Origin: Chitinophagaceae bacterium | GTDB lineage: Bacteria; Bacteroidota; Bacteroidia; Chitinophagales; Chitinophagaceae | Assembly: GCA_016720585.1 (NCBI GenBank) | Contig: JADKKH010000005.1 | Coordinates: 310,001 to 374,000, forward strand | Direction of reading: 5' to 3' | Length of the DNA stretch: 64,000 nucleotides | Shown: piece by piece, positions 7,959 to 17,619 of the stretch | Numbering within the stretch: the first letter of the stretch is position 1 | Layout: the number at the start of each line of letters is the position of its first letter | Notes under the pieces: model-generated | Told to the model about the DNA's origin: nothing | Seen by the model: the letters and a program-made list of their open reading frames with translations, nothing else | The model's database searches: none | Position numbers and translations under genes: made by a program

Positions 7959-9256
7959 GTCTATCTCAATCCCCATATATTTTATACTCCGACGGGAAGG
8001 GGAATATTTTTGAAGACCTGTCACTTTATGCAACCGGCAGAAGTGGCTGGGATGCCCTGCCCGTACCGGATGATGAATGGATAGAGCTACCAGCTGGTGG
8101 GTCTTTATATGAATTACCGGGTAGAAGGGGAATTGGCATAGATGTTCGGAGTGGCGAAATGAAATTATGTGAAAAGGGATGGGCCGTAGCAGCCTTTATT
8201 CCCCCGGCACATACAGGTTTTTATTTAGCTGCTTATGAAACGGCAAAAGATGCGCCGGTACTTCCATTGTTTTGTTATACGGCTGCCGGCTGGTTCAATA
8301 ATAAATTTTATGTACCTGCCACGCGGGTGGAACCCGACATACGGCAGGATTGCGATGGTTACGATGCAGAAAAAATAAAACAAGGGGTAACTGAATTACA
8401 AAAACATTATCCGCACAACCGTCTTGTTACACATCTCACCAATAATTGTGCACTGACTTATCATTGCCCGGCAGCGCGAAATTTTGCGTTGGGCCGATGG
8501 GAATGCCCGGTACCGGTTTCACCCGCCTGCAATGCAAATTGTGTTGGTTGTATTTCCTTACAACCGGATGAAGAATCCATTGTTTCCACGCAGGACCGGT
8601 TAACATTCAAACCAACCGCAGAAGAAATTGTAGAATTTACGGTACCCCATCTTGCAACAGCACCCTACCCGATCATCAGTTTTGGACAGGGTTGCGAAGG
8701 AGAACCCCTGTTGATGTGGGAGACCATACGGGATGCCATTATTGAAATAAGAAAACATACTTCCCGGGGAAGTATCAATATCAACACCAATGGTTCTAAC
8801 CCCGAATCCGTGCGGGCTTTATGTGAAGCAGGCCTGGATTCTATCCGGGTAAGCACCAATTCTGCAAGAAGGGAGATCTATATGCCTTATTACCGCCCGA
8901 ACAATTACCAGTTTGAAGATATTGTTGAAAGTTTGAAAGTGGTAACCTCTTTTGGTGGGTGGACATCCATCAACTATTTTGTTTTTCCGGGTATGACAGA
9001 TTCAGAAGCAGAATATGAAGCATTAAGAAAGCTGATCAAAGAAACCGGTTTAAAAATGATACAGTGGCGCAATTTTAATATTGACCCCGATTGGTACCTC
9101 GGAAAGATCGGTGTAACCGATACCGGTGTGTGTATGGGCGTTAATCAATTGCAGCAATTAATCCGGGAAGAATTCCGGGATTTAAAATTTGGTTACTTTA
9201 ATCCGCCCATCGAACGCATCAAAGGAAAATTTGAAATTGATTTCGCCCATCACTAA
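7955..9256 (+). CDS. Radical SAM protein of unknown substrate
   Basis: This is a radical S-adenosylmethionine enzyme with the cluster motif C192-x3-C196-x2-C199 (CNANCVGC), an unusually late position preceded by a 190-residue N-terminal domain rich in cysteines and tryptophans. After the motif come the SAM-barrel elements: GQGCEGEPLL, strand INTNGSNPE and SIRVSTNSAR. The C-terminal part ends with NPPIERIKGKF. No SPASM-type cysteine cluster is apparent. The start overlaps the stop codon of the membrane protein gene (ATGA). I cannot name the reaction; it resembles uncharacterised radical SAM proteins annotated only at superfamily level. Confidence 0.75.
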   Translation: MSLSQSPYILYSDGKGNIFEDLSLYATGRSGWDALPVPDDEWIELPAGGSLYELPGRRGIGIDVRSGEMKLCEKGWAVAAFIPPAHTGFYLAAYETAKDAPVLPLFCYTAAGWFNNKFYVPATRVEPDIRQDCDGYDAEKIKQGVTELQKHYPHNRLVTHLTNNCALTYHCPAARNFALGRWECPVPVSPACNANCVGCISLQPDEESIVSTQDRLTFKPTAEEIVEFTVPHLATAPYPIISFGQGCEGEPLLMWETIRDAIIEIRKHTSRGSININTNGSNPESVRALCEAGLDSIRVSTNSARREIYMPYYRPNNYQFEDIVESLKVVTSFGGWTSINYFVFPGMTDSEAEYEALRKLIKETGLKMIQWRNFNIDPDWYLGKIGVTDTGVCMGVNQLQQLIREEFRDLKFGYFNPPIERIKGKFEIDFAHH

Positions 9257-9262
9257 ATATTG

Positions 9263-10168
9263 ATGAACCCATTTTCTGCAAAAAATACATATACCGGAAT
9301 CGGCCTGGCTATACTTGCTGCTTTTATCTGGTCCGGTAATTTTATTGTAGCCAGGGCGGTAAATAAAGAGATCCCACCCATCAGTCTAAATTTTTACCGC
9401 TGGCTTGTTGCTTCAATAATAATTTTTCCAATTGCTTATAAAAAATTCAAGGCCGAATGGAATGTCGTAAAGCAATCAGGGCAGTATCTTTTTTGGATTT
9501 CATTGACCGGAATTGCCCTGTTCAATACATTTGTCTATATCGGGGCGCATTACACTTCTGCGATCAACCTGGCGTTGATCGGCACCACTTCCTCTCCCAT
9601 CATGTCGGTCATCTTTGCACGCCTATTTCTGAAAGAAAAAATCGGTTGGATGAAAGGGACGGGTATGATCCTGTGTATCACTGGTGTTCTTTTTCTATTG
9701 TGCAAAGGAAATTTTCATAACCTGTTATCGTTTCATTTCAGTACCGGCGATCTGTGGATGCTTGTGGCGGCTTTTTGTTTTGCGGTGTATAACACCCTGG
9801 TAAAGAAAAAACCGGCTGGCATATCTCCCATCAATTTTCTGTTTGTAATTTTTTCTTTCGGAACCCTGATGGTGCTTCCTTTTTTTATTTATGAATGGAA
9901 CCAATCAACAAGGGATGTGGTATGGAACAGCAGCCTGGTTTTTTCTATCCTGTATCTCGGGCTGGGTGCCTCGGTCATTTGTTTCTTTATCTGGAATATA
10001 GCTATTGGTAAACTAGGTGCAGGACGGACGGCTTTATTCGGCAACCTGATACCGGTATTCAGCAGTATCGGGGCGGTTTTCTTCCTGAATGAAACATTTA
10101 CCTGGGTACATATTATCAGTATGATCATCGTATTTGCCGGCATCTTACTGGCAAACCTGCGGCATTAG
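9263..10168 (+). CDS. EamA/DMT-family transporter
   Basis: This is a ten-helix drug/metabolite transporter superfamily protein made of two EamA repeats (about residues 10-140 and 155-300), probably exporting a small metabolite such as an amino acid. Family hallmarks include the early FIWSGNFIVAR in helix 1, the FYRWLVAS segment, and the second-repeat TALFGNLIPVFSSI with the following FLNETF. The start is taken as ATG at 9263 (MNPFSAKN). It follows the radical SAM gene by six bases. Substrate unknown. Confidence 0.8.
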   Translation: MNPFSAKNTYTGIGLAILAAFIWSGNFIVARAVNKEIPPISLNFYRWLVASIIIFPIAYKKFKAEWNVVKQSGQYLFWISLTGIALFNTFVYIGAHYTSAINLALIGTTSSPIMSVIFARLFLKEKIGWMKGTGMILCITGVLFLLCKGNFHNLLSFHFSTGDLWMLVAAFCFAVYNTLVKKKPAGISPINFLFVIFSFGTLMVLPFFIYEWNQSTRDVVWNSSLVFSILYLGLGASVICFFIWNIAIGKLGAGRTALFGNLIPVFSSIGAVFFLNETFTWVHIISMIIVFAGILLANLRH

Positions 10169-10174
10169 GGTGAA

Positions 10175-11068
10175 CTATTCTTGTCCCAATTCTTTTTTTA
10201 CAAAGGTTATCATGCTGAATAGATATTCAGGGGGCTCACTGCCAACACCATTTTGTTTATAATATTCTTTCACAGCTTTTTTATATGTTTCCAATGCCGG
10301 TAAAAAAGATTTCTGTAAAACCAGTCCATCCCCTTTTAAAGAAAGTCCATCCAATGAAGAAGGATTTTTTGCCAGTATCCTATCAGCATAGGCTACTGTC
10401 CTATCACCATTTTCAGCATGCCAGTAAAAAATACCCGCCCGTAATAAAACGGAATCGCTTGCTGCTTTCATTTTATCCATCAAACCTCCTTTAACTTTCA
10501 ACAAAACCGTATTGGAAGGTATATTATTGATCAGGCATTCTATTGCATAGATTCCGGGTGGTACTGATTTCATATCCTCAGGGGAGATACCATAGCAGGC
10601 CAGGTAATAACCGTCTCCATCAAGTACAGCTTTACCACCAGTTGCGGGTTTCTTCATTAAAGTAACCGGTAACTGAATATTATCCCGGTTTGCCGTATTC
10701 ATTGCTTTCCAGTTTATGGCTGATGTCCAGGATGAATTTCCTGAACCGAGTTCCGTAGCTGTTGTTTTTCTCCTGCTATTTTTAATACTGGTTTGCTCTC
10801 TGTCATAATCTTCCTGTTTTATTTTCCCCTGTTTCAGCAGTTCATTTAGTTCATCCATCCTTTCCGATCCCGCCATATTCCAAAGCTTATCTGATTGTGC
10901 CTTTTTATTAAAGACAGCTATATCCAATAAAACACATTCATCCTGGTATATGTTGGCTTCATTGCCTTCATTAATATTGAGAATAGTATTAACACTTTGT
11001 GCCTGCATCTTTAAGCCTGACCTGATAAAAGCTGCTAAATAAAAATAATATTTAACTATCTTTTTCAT
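10175..11068 (-). CDS. Secreted TPR-containing protein, partner of the large protease
   Basis: This is a 297-residue protein with an N-terminal export signal (MKKIVKYYFYLAAF, then KMQAQS). The middle is of unknown fold and includes a charged stretch (KIKQEDYDREQTSIKNSRRK). Residues about 205-285 form two or three TPR-like helical pairs (AYADRILAKNPSSLDGLSLKG and LPALETYKKAVKEYYKQNG). No catalytic motif is visible. It starts 20 bases after the stop codon of the 1360-residue protease gene and is surely co-transcribed with it. A chaperone or docking role is conceivable but is only inference. Its 3' end converges with the EamA gene 6 bases away. Confidence 0.6.
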   Translation of the reverse strand: MKKIVKYYFYLAAFIRSGLKMQAQSVNTILNINEGNEANIYQDECVLLDIAVFNKKAQSDKLWNMAGSERMDELNELLKQGKIKQEDYDREQTSIKNSRRKTTATELGSGNSSWTSAINWKAMNTANRDNIQLPVTLMKKPATGGKAVLDGDGYYLACYGISPEDMKSVPPGIYAIECLINNIPSNTVLLKVKGGLMDKMKAASDSVLLRAGIFYWHAENGDRTVAYADRILAKNPSSLDGLSLKGDGLVLQKSFLPALETYKKAVKEYYKQNGVGSEPPEYLFSMITFVKKELGQE

Positions 11069-11088
11069 TGCTTGTTTACTTTTTTAGG

Positions 11089-14000
11089 TTACCGGTTACC
11101 GCAACTTTTCGAGCAGGGTCCTTTTCCGGAAACCCGGATCTGGGCTTTACAATTTCCCCTTTTCGCCGCAGCATCTTTGAAAACGGCTCCATGGGCATTG
11201 TACCCTGTACCTGCTGGACTGCTGCATAAGTCTGATCCAATAGCCTCAGGGTCAAAACCCCGAACAACCGAGCCTACATTGTCATACCGCATCACACAAC
11301 TCACATTACCGCTCCGCAAACCGTTAATAAGGTTAAATGAATTTTCGACTGAGGCATCCTGCTCGCCATGATGGCATACATTATTACCATGCAAAAGTTC
11401 ATGAGCAACCACGGCTGCAATTTTTTCGGCAAGCTTAGCTCCGATCTTTCTGGCTTCACAGGATTCAGCGATCTTCAACCCAAATATTCTAATTTCTATT
11501 TCCTGGTTAGGAATTGTCGGCTGACCATTCGCTGAATACGCAATGCCTAATAAATTTCCATTCCGGTGCCTGTCCGCCAGTCTCAGTCCCATTTGGTTCA
11601 CTATATGAGTGGTTGGGTTAAAATTGGAGTTTATGATTCTTGTTTTATCATCCACATATTGGTTCTCATTTATCTCGTGCACCTGCAGACCACTCACTCT
11701 GGTGTAGGTTCCAAGGTCCAGACTGTTTTCATTCCTGATAAAAATATCTTTCTTCAAATGATTGGTGCGGATATGGGCAACAGCATCACCATCGAATACT
11801 TTAAAACCACGGTATTCTTCATAGGTTGAAAGTCCATCTCCTTTAAATGCATCCCCATCCGGCTTATCGTCTTCATCTTCATTATTATTAGCAGGGTCAG
11901 GAACCAGCACCCCTCCCGTTGAAGTCCAACCTCCATCTGCAATCCGGTTCTCGTCTATATCATGGGGAATCGTAACCCGGTTATCAGCATACTCCGTTTT
12001 TTTAATTCGTCCATTAGGATGAGCCACCTCCGTTTTCTTAACCGGTATTGAAATATAAACGGGTTTACCTTCCAGGCTCGTCTTTTTATTTACATTGGCA
12101 AAACTCCTTAGAAAACCATAAGCGCCATAGTCTTTTGAATAAACTGTAATAGTGTACACTTGTTCAGGACGTTTTGTTCTTGCCTGCTGGAATAATTCTT
12201 TTGTGGTGCATTTCCCGGCTCCTTTGGTATCATCAAAAGCTTCCTGTCCGGCTTCGTTCTTCAGTTGTAGATCCCTGCACTGGTCAGCTTCTTTGGGAAC
12301 AGGTGTATTAAGACACACGCCTTTTTCTTCACTCACATTCATTAATTCAAAATAATGGATACGACACATATGGGCCAGGGCCGGCATCCATACACCTCCC
12401 AGTTTGTACATGAGTTCTGACTTTAATTCAAGATGGTTATCTTCTTCAGGGAGCCAGGTTAAATCCGGGTGGCTTAGACGAACACCCGGCTGGTAAATTC
12501 TTAATGTAAAAATTTCGGAATTTTTATCAGGGTCTTTCCGTACACCAGCGGGGTTCATCACCTTCAGTTTTATTTTTACTTCGATGAAATCTTTTCCTTT
12601 GGGCATTTCCATCGGTGCCTGGTATATAACATACTGCCCGTTTTTGCTCAGGATAAATTCACCTCCCCCCGAAACAATAGACCATTCCCAGATGATGTTA
12701 TCCGGATATGATCTGCCGCCCCCAGCGCTGGTACAATTGGCCGAACTGCAGTTAAAACTAATATCATCGGGATCGGACTGATCCTGTGATTTTAAAACAA
12801 TCCATTGCCCAAGAACCATTTTATCAGCATCTGCAACGCCTGGCAATGAAATCACAGGAACCGCAAGATGGTCGCCCGGTTTCCAGGTTGGTCCGACCAG
12901 TTCACAGGATCCCGGAGTAACAGGAAGTACCGGAGCTGCCGGTCTGTCTGCCGCGCCTCCGGCGATATCTATTATATATTTATCCGGTACAGATTTCCTA
13001 CGGGTAGTTTTTATGGTAATAATTTTTGTTACCGTTTCGTCTTTAAACGGTGAGCCATCATCGATTATGGATAGAAGAAAAGTTGTTGTAAAAACAGTGT
13101 CTGCATTCTTAACCGGTAAGGGAACAAACGGTGGCTGAAAAACAACATGCTCACCCATATCTTTTTTCTCATTTTCCGAACCACATCCCAGTTTCACAAA
13201 TCTACCTTCCCCGCTGGTTATCTCCCATTCGAACCGCACTTTACCTGTCACGGCAATAGTTTTTTCGCTTTTTGAATCCGGGCAGGGTAATTGGGGAATA
13301 CACATAAACTTAACCTGGTCAATATCTGAACCCTCCGCTTCCAGTGCAATAAATTCATCCCGGAAGATGGTACTGGTATTGCCTGTACCTGGTTGCTTAT
13401 TTTTTAATCCACCCACCATTTTCGGTTCCCCCTTCTCATCAACATCAGGCAAACAAACTTTTTCGTTGGTCGTTGGTATAAAAGGTATTTCAGCATTACA
13501 ATTAAATTCACAAACAGTTCCATCACTGCAGGTAACGGTTCCGCTGAGGTACAGATTATAGGGGCCATCTTTTTTTCTTTTCACTTTTACGGTAGCACCG
13601 TCAGCTTTCCCGTCAATTTCTGCAACATCTTTTCCGCTGGCTCCAATACTCCAGCTATAAGTTATGGGGCCAACAGCGCATTGAACTCTCGTTTCGCCGG
13701 AGCCTGAAGTACCAGTGCACTTTGCATTAATATTTGCAGAGAAATTTGATATCAGGCCAATGGTAGCACCTGATATAACCTCGCAACTGGCCGTGCACTG
13801 GCATCTGCTGCCCGTATTTGGAATTTTCGGTTGCTCCGGGGGAGTGGTCACTGTTTCCCCGGACTGATTTATACAAGTTGTCGCTGAGCAGATAGTGCCA
13901 TCCAGGCAGGTAACGGTAACCGTTACACAAACTGTATATCCTCCATTATTTTTAGGTCTTATGGTAACATTTGCTCCATCCGTTTTTCCAGTAAACTCAA

Positions 14001-15171
14001 CATTTTCCTGACCCGACTTTATGCTCCATTTGTAAACGGAAGATTGAACTCCACAAACCGGGAAGGTGTTAATTCCTACTCCAAACACGCCTTTACATTC
14101 GGGTTTTGCATCAGCTTTAAAGCTATTACCTGTTTTCGAAATGGTGACAGATGCTCCGCAATCACATGACTTTCTTGTATAGCCGGGAGGCAATTCAGAT
14201 AGCGGTGTTGTGACTTCACCGGATTGTGGCAGATCAAGATTGATATTAACTGAAAATGTTCCGGTAGTTATACTGACAGCCGGGCAATGCACTGAATAGG
14301 TTCCTCCTGCACTATCCGATGGTGGCCAAACAGGAATAACCTGGAGGTTTCCGTTTGTCATTGTAACAACATTGGGAGTTATATTCGTAATGGTAAGAAC
14401 CGCTTTATCCGGCAGATTTTGAAGCCCGGTTAACTTTACATCAATATATGTGTTTTGGCCCTTTCTTAAATTCAAATCACCGGTTGTTACCTGCATATCC
14501 ACCCCTGATATCTGACGGGTGCATTTTTCCTCCCCGTTATCATTTACCTGCATTGTTTGCAGGCCGTTTGCATTTTTAGGATATTGTAACAGGCATTGCC
14601 GGGGAGATTCAGCAAGAATTTCAATCGGCTTTCCATTCAATGAACATTTTGTATTAGTCATGTCACCATCAAAACTGCCGGTAATTCTCAGGGGTGCAGC
14701 TGTGAGTGCATGAGATGGAATTACACAGCCATACTCAACCGGATCAGTTCCGATAACAGGACGAATGAGCCCATATTTCAATTCAGCAACTTTGACTCCG
14801 CTAAAATTCAACAATTCGAGGGGGATCGTTTCTTGTATATCCTTTTTAACAATCCAGGACCAACCTTGTCTGTCATCAACAGAATATTTAGACCCATCAA
14901 TACTGACACGGTACTTTACCAGCTCAGCTTGATTTTTTTCAATCTGTCTTGCATTAGTTCCATTTGGTTCTGCAATGACTGTACCTGAAATCTGTTCCCC
15001 CGGCCGGATATCATCGGGCAGATAAACTTTTATATTCCCCTGCGGCAGATTAAAAACCGCTGTGGTTAATCCTTTTTGTGATGAAATGGTTTGCGCCCAG
15101 ATTATTGATGCGGGTACCAGCAGGAATAAAGAGAGCACCGCGGAGAAAATTTTTATCTTTCTCATAGCCAT
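11089..15171 (-). CDS. Giant secreted multi-domain metzincin-like protease
   Basis: A 1360-residue protein with a signal peptide (residues 1-26, ending IIWAQ). Two homologous cysteine-rich PKD/Ig-like modules lie at about 335-450 and 455-565, each with a W-S-I-x-S/A-G motif and TVTC(L/S)DGT(I/V)C; further Ig-like segments follow at about 640-730 and 800-860. Near residue 1110 is an acidic, calcium-binding-like stretch ending GDGLSTYEEYRGF, then a C-terminal zincin domain. This domain has H1257-E-L-L-H1261 with N1264 where metzincins usually have Gly, a third possible ligand H1267, and a Met-turn-like SCVMRY about 37 residues on. No type IX sorting domain is evident; the C-terminus is Cys/Lys-rich. 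It is followed by the TPR gene and diverges from the TonB-like gene. Substrate unknown. Confidence 0.7.
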   Translation of the reverse strand: MAMRKIKIFSAVLSLFLLVPASIIWAQTISSQKGLTTAVFNLPQGNIKVYLPDDIRPGEQISGTVIAEPNGTNARQIEKNQAELVKYRVSIDGSKYSVDDRQGWSWIVKKDIQETIPLELLNFSGVKVAELKYGLIRPVIGTDPVEYGCVIPSHALTAAPLRITGSFDGDMTNTKCSLNGKPIEILAESPRQCLLQYPKNANGLQTMQVNDNGEEKCTRQISGVDMQVTTGDLNLRKGQNTYIDVKLTGLQNLPDKAVLTITNITPNVVTMTNGNLQVIPVWPPSDSAGGTYSVHCPAVSITTGTFSVNINLDLPQSGEVTTPLSELPPGYTRKSCDCGASVTISKTGNSFKADAKPECKGVFGVGINTFPVCGVQSSVYKWSIKSGQENVEFTGKTDGANVTIRPKNNGGYTVCVTVTVTCLDGTICSATTCINQSGETVTTPPEQPKIPNTGSRCQCTASCEVISGATIGLISNFSANINAKCTGTSGSGETRVQCAVGPITYSWSIGASGKDVAEIDGKADGATVKVKRKKDGPYNLYLSGTVTCSDGTVCEFNCNAEIPFIPTTNEKVCLPDVDEKGEPKMVGGLKNKQPGTGNTSTIFRDEFIALEAEGSDIDQVKFMCIPQLPCPDSKSEKTIAVTGKVRFEWEITSGEGRFVKLGCGSENEKKDMGEHVVFQPPFVPLPVKNADTVFTTTFLLSIIDDGSPFKDETVTKIITIKTTRRKSVPDKYIIDIAGGAADRPAAPVLPVTPGSCELVGPTWKPGDHLAVPVISLPGVADADKMVLGQWIVLKSQDQSDPDDISFNCSSANCTSAGGGRSYPDNIIWEWSIVSGGGEFILSKNGQYVIYQAPMEMPKGKDFIEVKIKLKVMNPAGVRKDPDKNSEIFTLRIYQPGVRLSHPDLTWLPEEDNHLELKSELMYKLGGVWMPALAHMCRIHYFELMNVSEEKGVCLNTPVPKEADQCRDLQLKNEAGQEAFDDTKGAGKCTTKELFQQARTKRPEQVYTITVYSKDYGAYGFLRSFANVNKKTSLEGKPVYISIPVKKTEVAHPNGRIKKTEYADNRVTIPHDIDENRIADGGWTSTGGVLVPDPANNNEDEDDKPDGDAFKGDGLSTYEEYRGFKVFDGDAVAHIRTNHLKKDIFIRNENSLDLGTYTRVSGLQVHEINENQYVDDKTRIINSNFNPTTHIVNQMGLRLADRHRNGNLLGIAYSANGQPTIPNQEIEIRIFGLKIAESCEARKIGAKLAEKIAAVVAHELLHGNNVCHHGEQDASVENSFNLINGLRSGNVSCVMRYDNVGSVVRGFDPEAIGSDLCSSPAGTGYNAHGAVFKDAAAKRGNCKAQIRVSGKGPCSKSCGNR

Positions 15172-15368
15172 GCTTTGTATAAATCTAAAACAGTTTTTTG
15201 GATCTTACAGAAAGATTTTTTATAATATGTTTTAGCGGGATTCCTGAAAAGGAGGTTTTCCATGAACATTAACATTTCATAAATGGTGTTTTGTACAAGT
15301 TGCACGGTGTTTGAATCGTTACTAACAGGTGTGAACAACAATGCTTTCCACCGCTGAACACTGAAAAC

Positions 15369-15376
15369 TACATTTG
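15369..15376 (+). promoter_or_regulatory. Promoter -7 box for the TonB-like gene
   Basis: TACATTTG matches TAnnTTTG. The in-frame ATG at 15378 lies only one base after it and would fall before the expected start of transcription. The next ATG, at 15396, gives a leader of about 15 bases and is therefore preferred. Confidence 0.6.
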
Positions 15377-15395
15377 TATGAACAACGCTTACATT

Positions 15396-16256
15396 ATGTC
15401 TGCATCGCTAGAGGCCAGGAACCGATCGCAAGCTTATATGATCACTGCCGGTTTTGCCGGTTTGATGATATTGATCATGTTTCTGCTTAAGTGGAAGCTT
15501 CCGGTGTTTGAAAAGAATAACGAGATGGCGGGCATTGAAGTGGAACTTAATTTACCCGAAGAACCTGAGAAACCAGCTAGCGGAGGCGGAGGTGGTGGCA
15601 ACCCGGTACAGGCAGCAGGTCCAGCCGGAATTGCATCTTACACCCCACCCACGCCCGGTGACACCAAAGATTCAAAGGATATTGAAGAAAATAATGATAA
15701 GGATAGTCCTACTGTTACAAAACCTGTCGTAGCCAAACCAAAAGCAACTACGATTACTAATACGTCTGTTGTTAAAGCAGAACCGAAGCCGATCGTTGAA
15801 ATACCTGCCCCGAGAGTTCCCAAAGCGGTACTGGGAAAAACCACAACGGGTACTGGCAAAGGTGGTGGCAGTACCGATGATTTCGACAAAAGCGGTGGAA
15901 AAGGTAATGGCTATGGCGTGGGTAATGGTAATGGCACGGGTGGAGGTACCGGCAATGGAACAGGAGGTGGTAATGGAACAGGCAGCGGAAGCGGAAATGG
16001 TCCGAAGATCACCCGGGGTGACCGGAAAATAATCCGTTATTATTCTTTTGAAGGCGATCTGGATAAAGCAGTGGTATATGCTAACATCAGCGTTTCTCCG
16101 GATGGTATCGGGAAATTTATCAGCATTGCCAAAGGCTCATCTAACAGCAATGCGGCTTATAAACAGGCTATCATGCAATACTTACAAAATATCAAATTTG
16201 ATAAGGCCGATCATGAATCGATGCTCACCGTTCAATTTAATTTCAGAGTGAATTAG
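15396..16256 (+). CDS. TonB-like energy transducer
   Basis: This is an inner-membrane anchored periplasmic protein of TonB architecture: one N-terminal transmembrane helix (about residues 14-33, MITAGFAGLMILIMFLLKW), a Pro/Glu then Lys/Pro-rich spacer, a glycine-asparagine repeat linker (about 155-200) and a small C-terminal alpha/beta domain. TonB proteins pass energy from ExbBD to outer membrane receptors. The Gly/Asn linker is long and low-complexity, and the usual YP motif of the TonB C-terminal domain is not obvious. No exbB or exbD is next to it. The start is chosen from the promoter position; the upstream ATG at 15378 is less likely. A terminator follows directly. Confidence 0.7.
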   Translation: MSASLEARNRSQAYMITAGFAGLMILIMFLLKWKLPVFEKNNEMAGIEVELNLPEEPEKPASGGGGGGNPVQAAGPAGIASYTPPTPGDTKDSKDIEENNDKDSPTVTKPVVAKPKATTITNTSVVKAEPKPIVEIPAPRVPKAVLGKTTTGTGKGGGSTDDFDKSGGKGNGYGVGNGNGTGGGTGNGTGGGNGTGSGSGNGPKITRGDRKIIRYYSFEGDLDKAVVYANISVSPDGIGKFISIAKGSSNSNAAYKQAIMQYLQNIKFDKADHESMLTVQFNFRVN

Positions 16257-16275
16257 AAAATAATGAACTTCTTGT

Positions 16276-16307
16276 AAAGGGTGTTACGTTAAATCGTGAC
16301 GCCCTTT
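16276..16307 (+). terminator. Rho-independent terminator after the TonB-like gene
   Basis: A 13-base-pair stem (AAAGGGTGTTACG pairing with CGTGACGCCCTTT, two G-U pairs) with a 6-base loop is followed by a T-rich stretch (CTTATTTTTG). That T-rich stretch is also the -7 box of folC, so the two signals overlap. Confidence 0.75.
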
Positions 16308-16309
16308 CT

Positions 16310-16317
16310 TATTTTTG
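16310..16317 (+). promoter_or_regulatory. Promoter -7 box for folC
   Basis: TATTTTTG matches TAnnTTTG and ends six bases before the folC ATG at 16324. Transcription from it would start within a few bases of the start codon, giving a nearly leaderless message. Confidence 0.5.
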
Positions 16318-16323
16318 CGCCGG

Positions 16324-17619
16324 ATGACTTACCAGCAAACTATTGATTATTTATTTTCCCGCCTGCCTATGTTCAGCCGGATAGGTGCGGCAGCTTACAA
16401 AGCAGATCTCCTCAATACCATCCGTCTTTGCAAAGCTTTGGATAATCCACAGCATAATTTTAAGAGCATCCATATTGCCGGCACCAATGGCAAGGGTTCG
16501 GTTAGCCACATGCTGGCTGCCATTCTACAAACGGCAGGATATAAAACCGGTTTATATACCTCTCCCCACCTGAAAGATTTCCGGGAGCGGATAAAAATAA
16601 ATGGTGAAATGATCCCGGAAGATTTTGTTATTTCATTTACTAAAAAAATTATGCCGTTGATTGAGGAAATCGAACCCAGTTTTTTTGAAATCACGGTGGC
16701 GATGGCATTCGATTATTTTGCAGATCAGAAAATTGATATTGCTGTTATCGAAACTGGTCTCGGGGGCAGGTTAGACAGTACAAATATTATCACCCCTGAA
16801 CTTTCCATTATAACCAATATCGGGTTGGATCATATGAACCTGCTGGGTGATAGCCTTGAAAAAATCGCACTGGAGAAAGCCGGTATTATTAAAGAAGGCG
16901 TCCCTGTAATAATCGGAGAAGTGTTGCCCGAAACTGAAGTAGTATTTAAACCAGTTGCCCTGGAAAGAAATGCCGCACTGACTATTGCATCACATACCCG
17001 GCAGGTAAGAGACTGGCATTGGGAGAAACATGAACTGATCGTGGAAGTGGCAGATGATCATCATCCTGATCATAAGATCTATCACCTTGACCTGCCGGGA
17101 ATTTATCAGACCAAAAACCTGCTGACCGTTCTGGAATGCTGTTCGAAGCTTCAAGAGCAGGGCTGGGTAATGGATGAAAAAATAATTCAACAGGGCCTTA
17201 AGAAAACAAAAAAACTAACAGGCTTGCACGGTCGTTGGGAAATAATACATACCTCCCCAAAAGTTATTTTAGATGTGGCACATAATGCTGATGGGATCCG
17301 GCAGTTGGTACTGCAGTCAGAAGTAACCGAACACAACCAATTGCATATTGTACTTGGGATGGTAAAAGATAAAGAGATTGAGACCGTATTGGCCCTGCTC
17401 CCAAGCAATGCGCGCTACTATTTTACAAAAGCACAAATCCCGAGAGCCCTGCCCGAAACAGAATTAAAGGAAAAAGCAGCCCTGCTGAATCTTAAAGGAG
17501 ATTCATTTCCCGAGGTAAATAAGGCCCTGCATAATGCCATGCAACAGGCCCATCCGGATGACCTGATAATCGTTTGTGGTAGTATTTTTCTTGTTGGTGA
17601 GGTTGAGCCCCTTAAATAA
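16324..17619 (+). CDS. folC: Bifunctional folylpolyglutamate/dihydrofolate synthase
   Basis: This Mur-ligase family cytoplasmic enzyme adds glutamate to dihydropteroate and to tetrahydrofolates, using ATP. The P-loop is GTNGKGSVS (about residues 47-55), followed by TGLYTSPHL. The central domain has ETGLGGRLDSTN and GLDHMNLLG, and the C-terminal domain carries DVAHNADG. The length (431) is normal. The start is ATG at 16324 (MTYQQTIDYL), fitting family alignments; an upstream TTG in frame overlaps the promoter box and is rejected. It follows the TonB-like gene, separated by an overlapping terminator and promoter. Confidence 0.9.
   Translation: MTYQQTIDYLFSRLPMFSRIGAAAYKADLLNTIRLCKALDNPQHNFKSIHIAGTNGKGSVSHMLAAILQTAGYKTGLYTSPHLKDFRERIKINGEMIPEDFVISFTKKIMPLIEEIEPSFFEITVAMAFDYFADQKIDIAVIETGLGGRLDSTNIITPELSIITNIGLDHMNLLGDSLEKIALEKAGIIKEGVPVIIGEVLPETEVVFKPVALERNAALTIASHTRQVRDWHWEKHELIVEVADDHHPDHKIYHLDLPGIYQTKNLLTVLECCSKLQEQGWVMDEKIIQQGLKKTKKLTGLHGRWEIIHTSPKVILDVAHNADGIRQLVLQSEVTEHNQLHIVLGMVKDKEIETVLALLPSNARYYFTKAQIPRALPETELKEKAALLNLKGDSFPEVNKALHNAMQQAHPDDLIIVCGSIFLVGEVEPLK

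Noticed and set aside
11072..11371. Plus-strand frame at the end of the large protease gene
   Set aside because: It is antisense to the conserved zinc-protease region, which has clear codon-level support on the minus strand.
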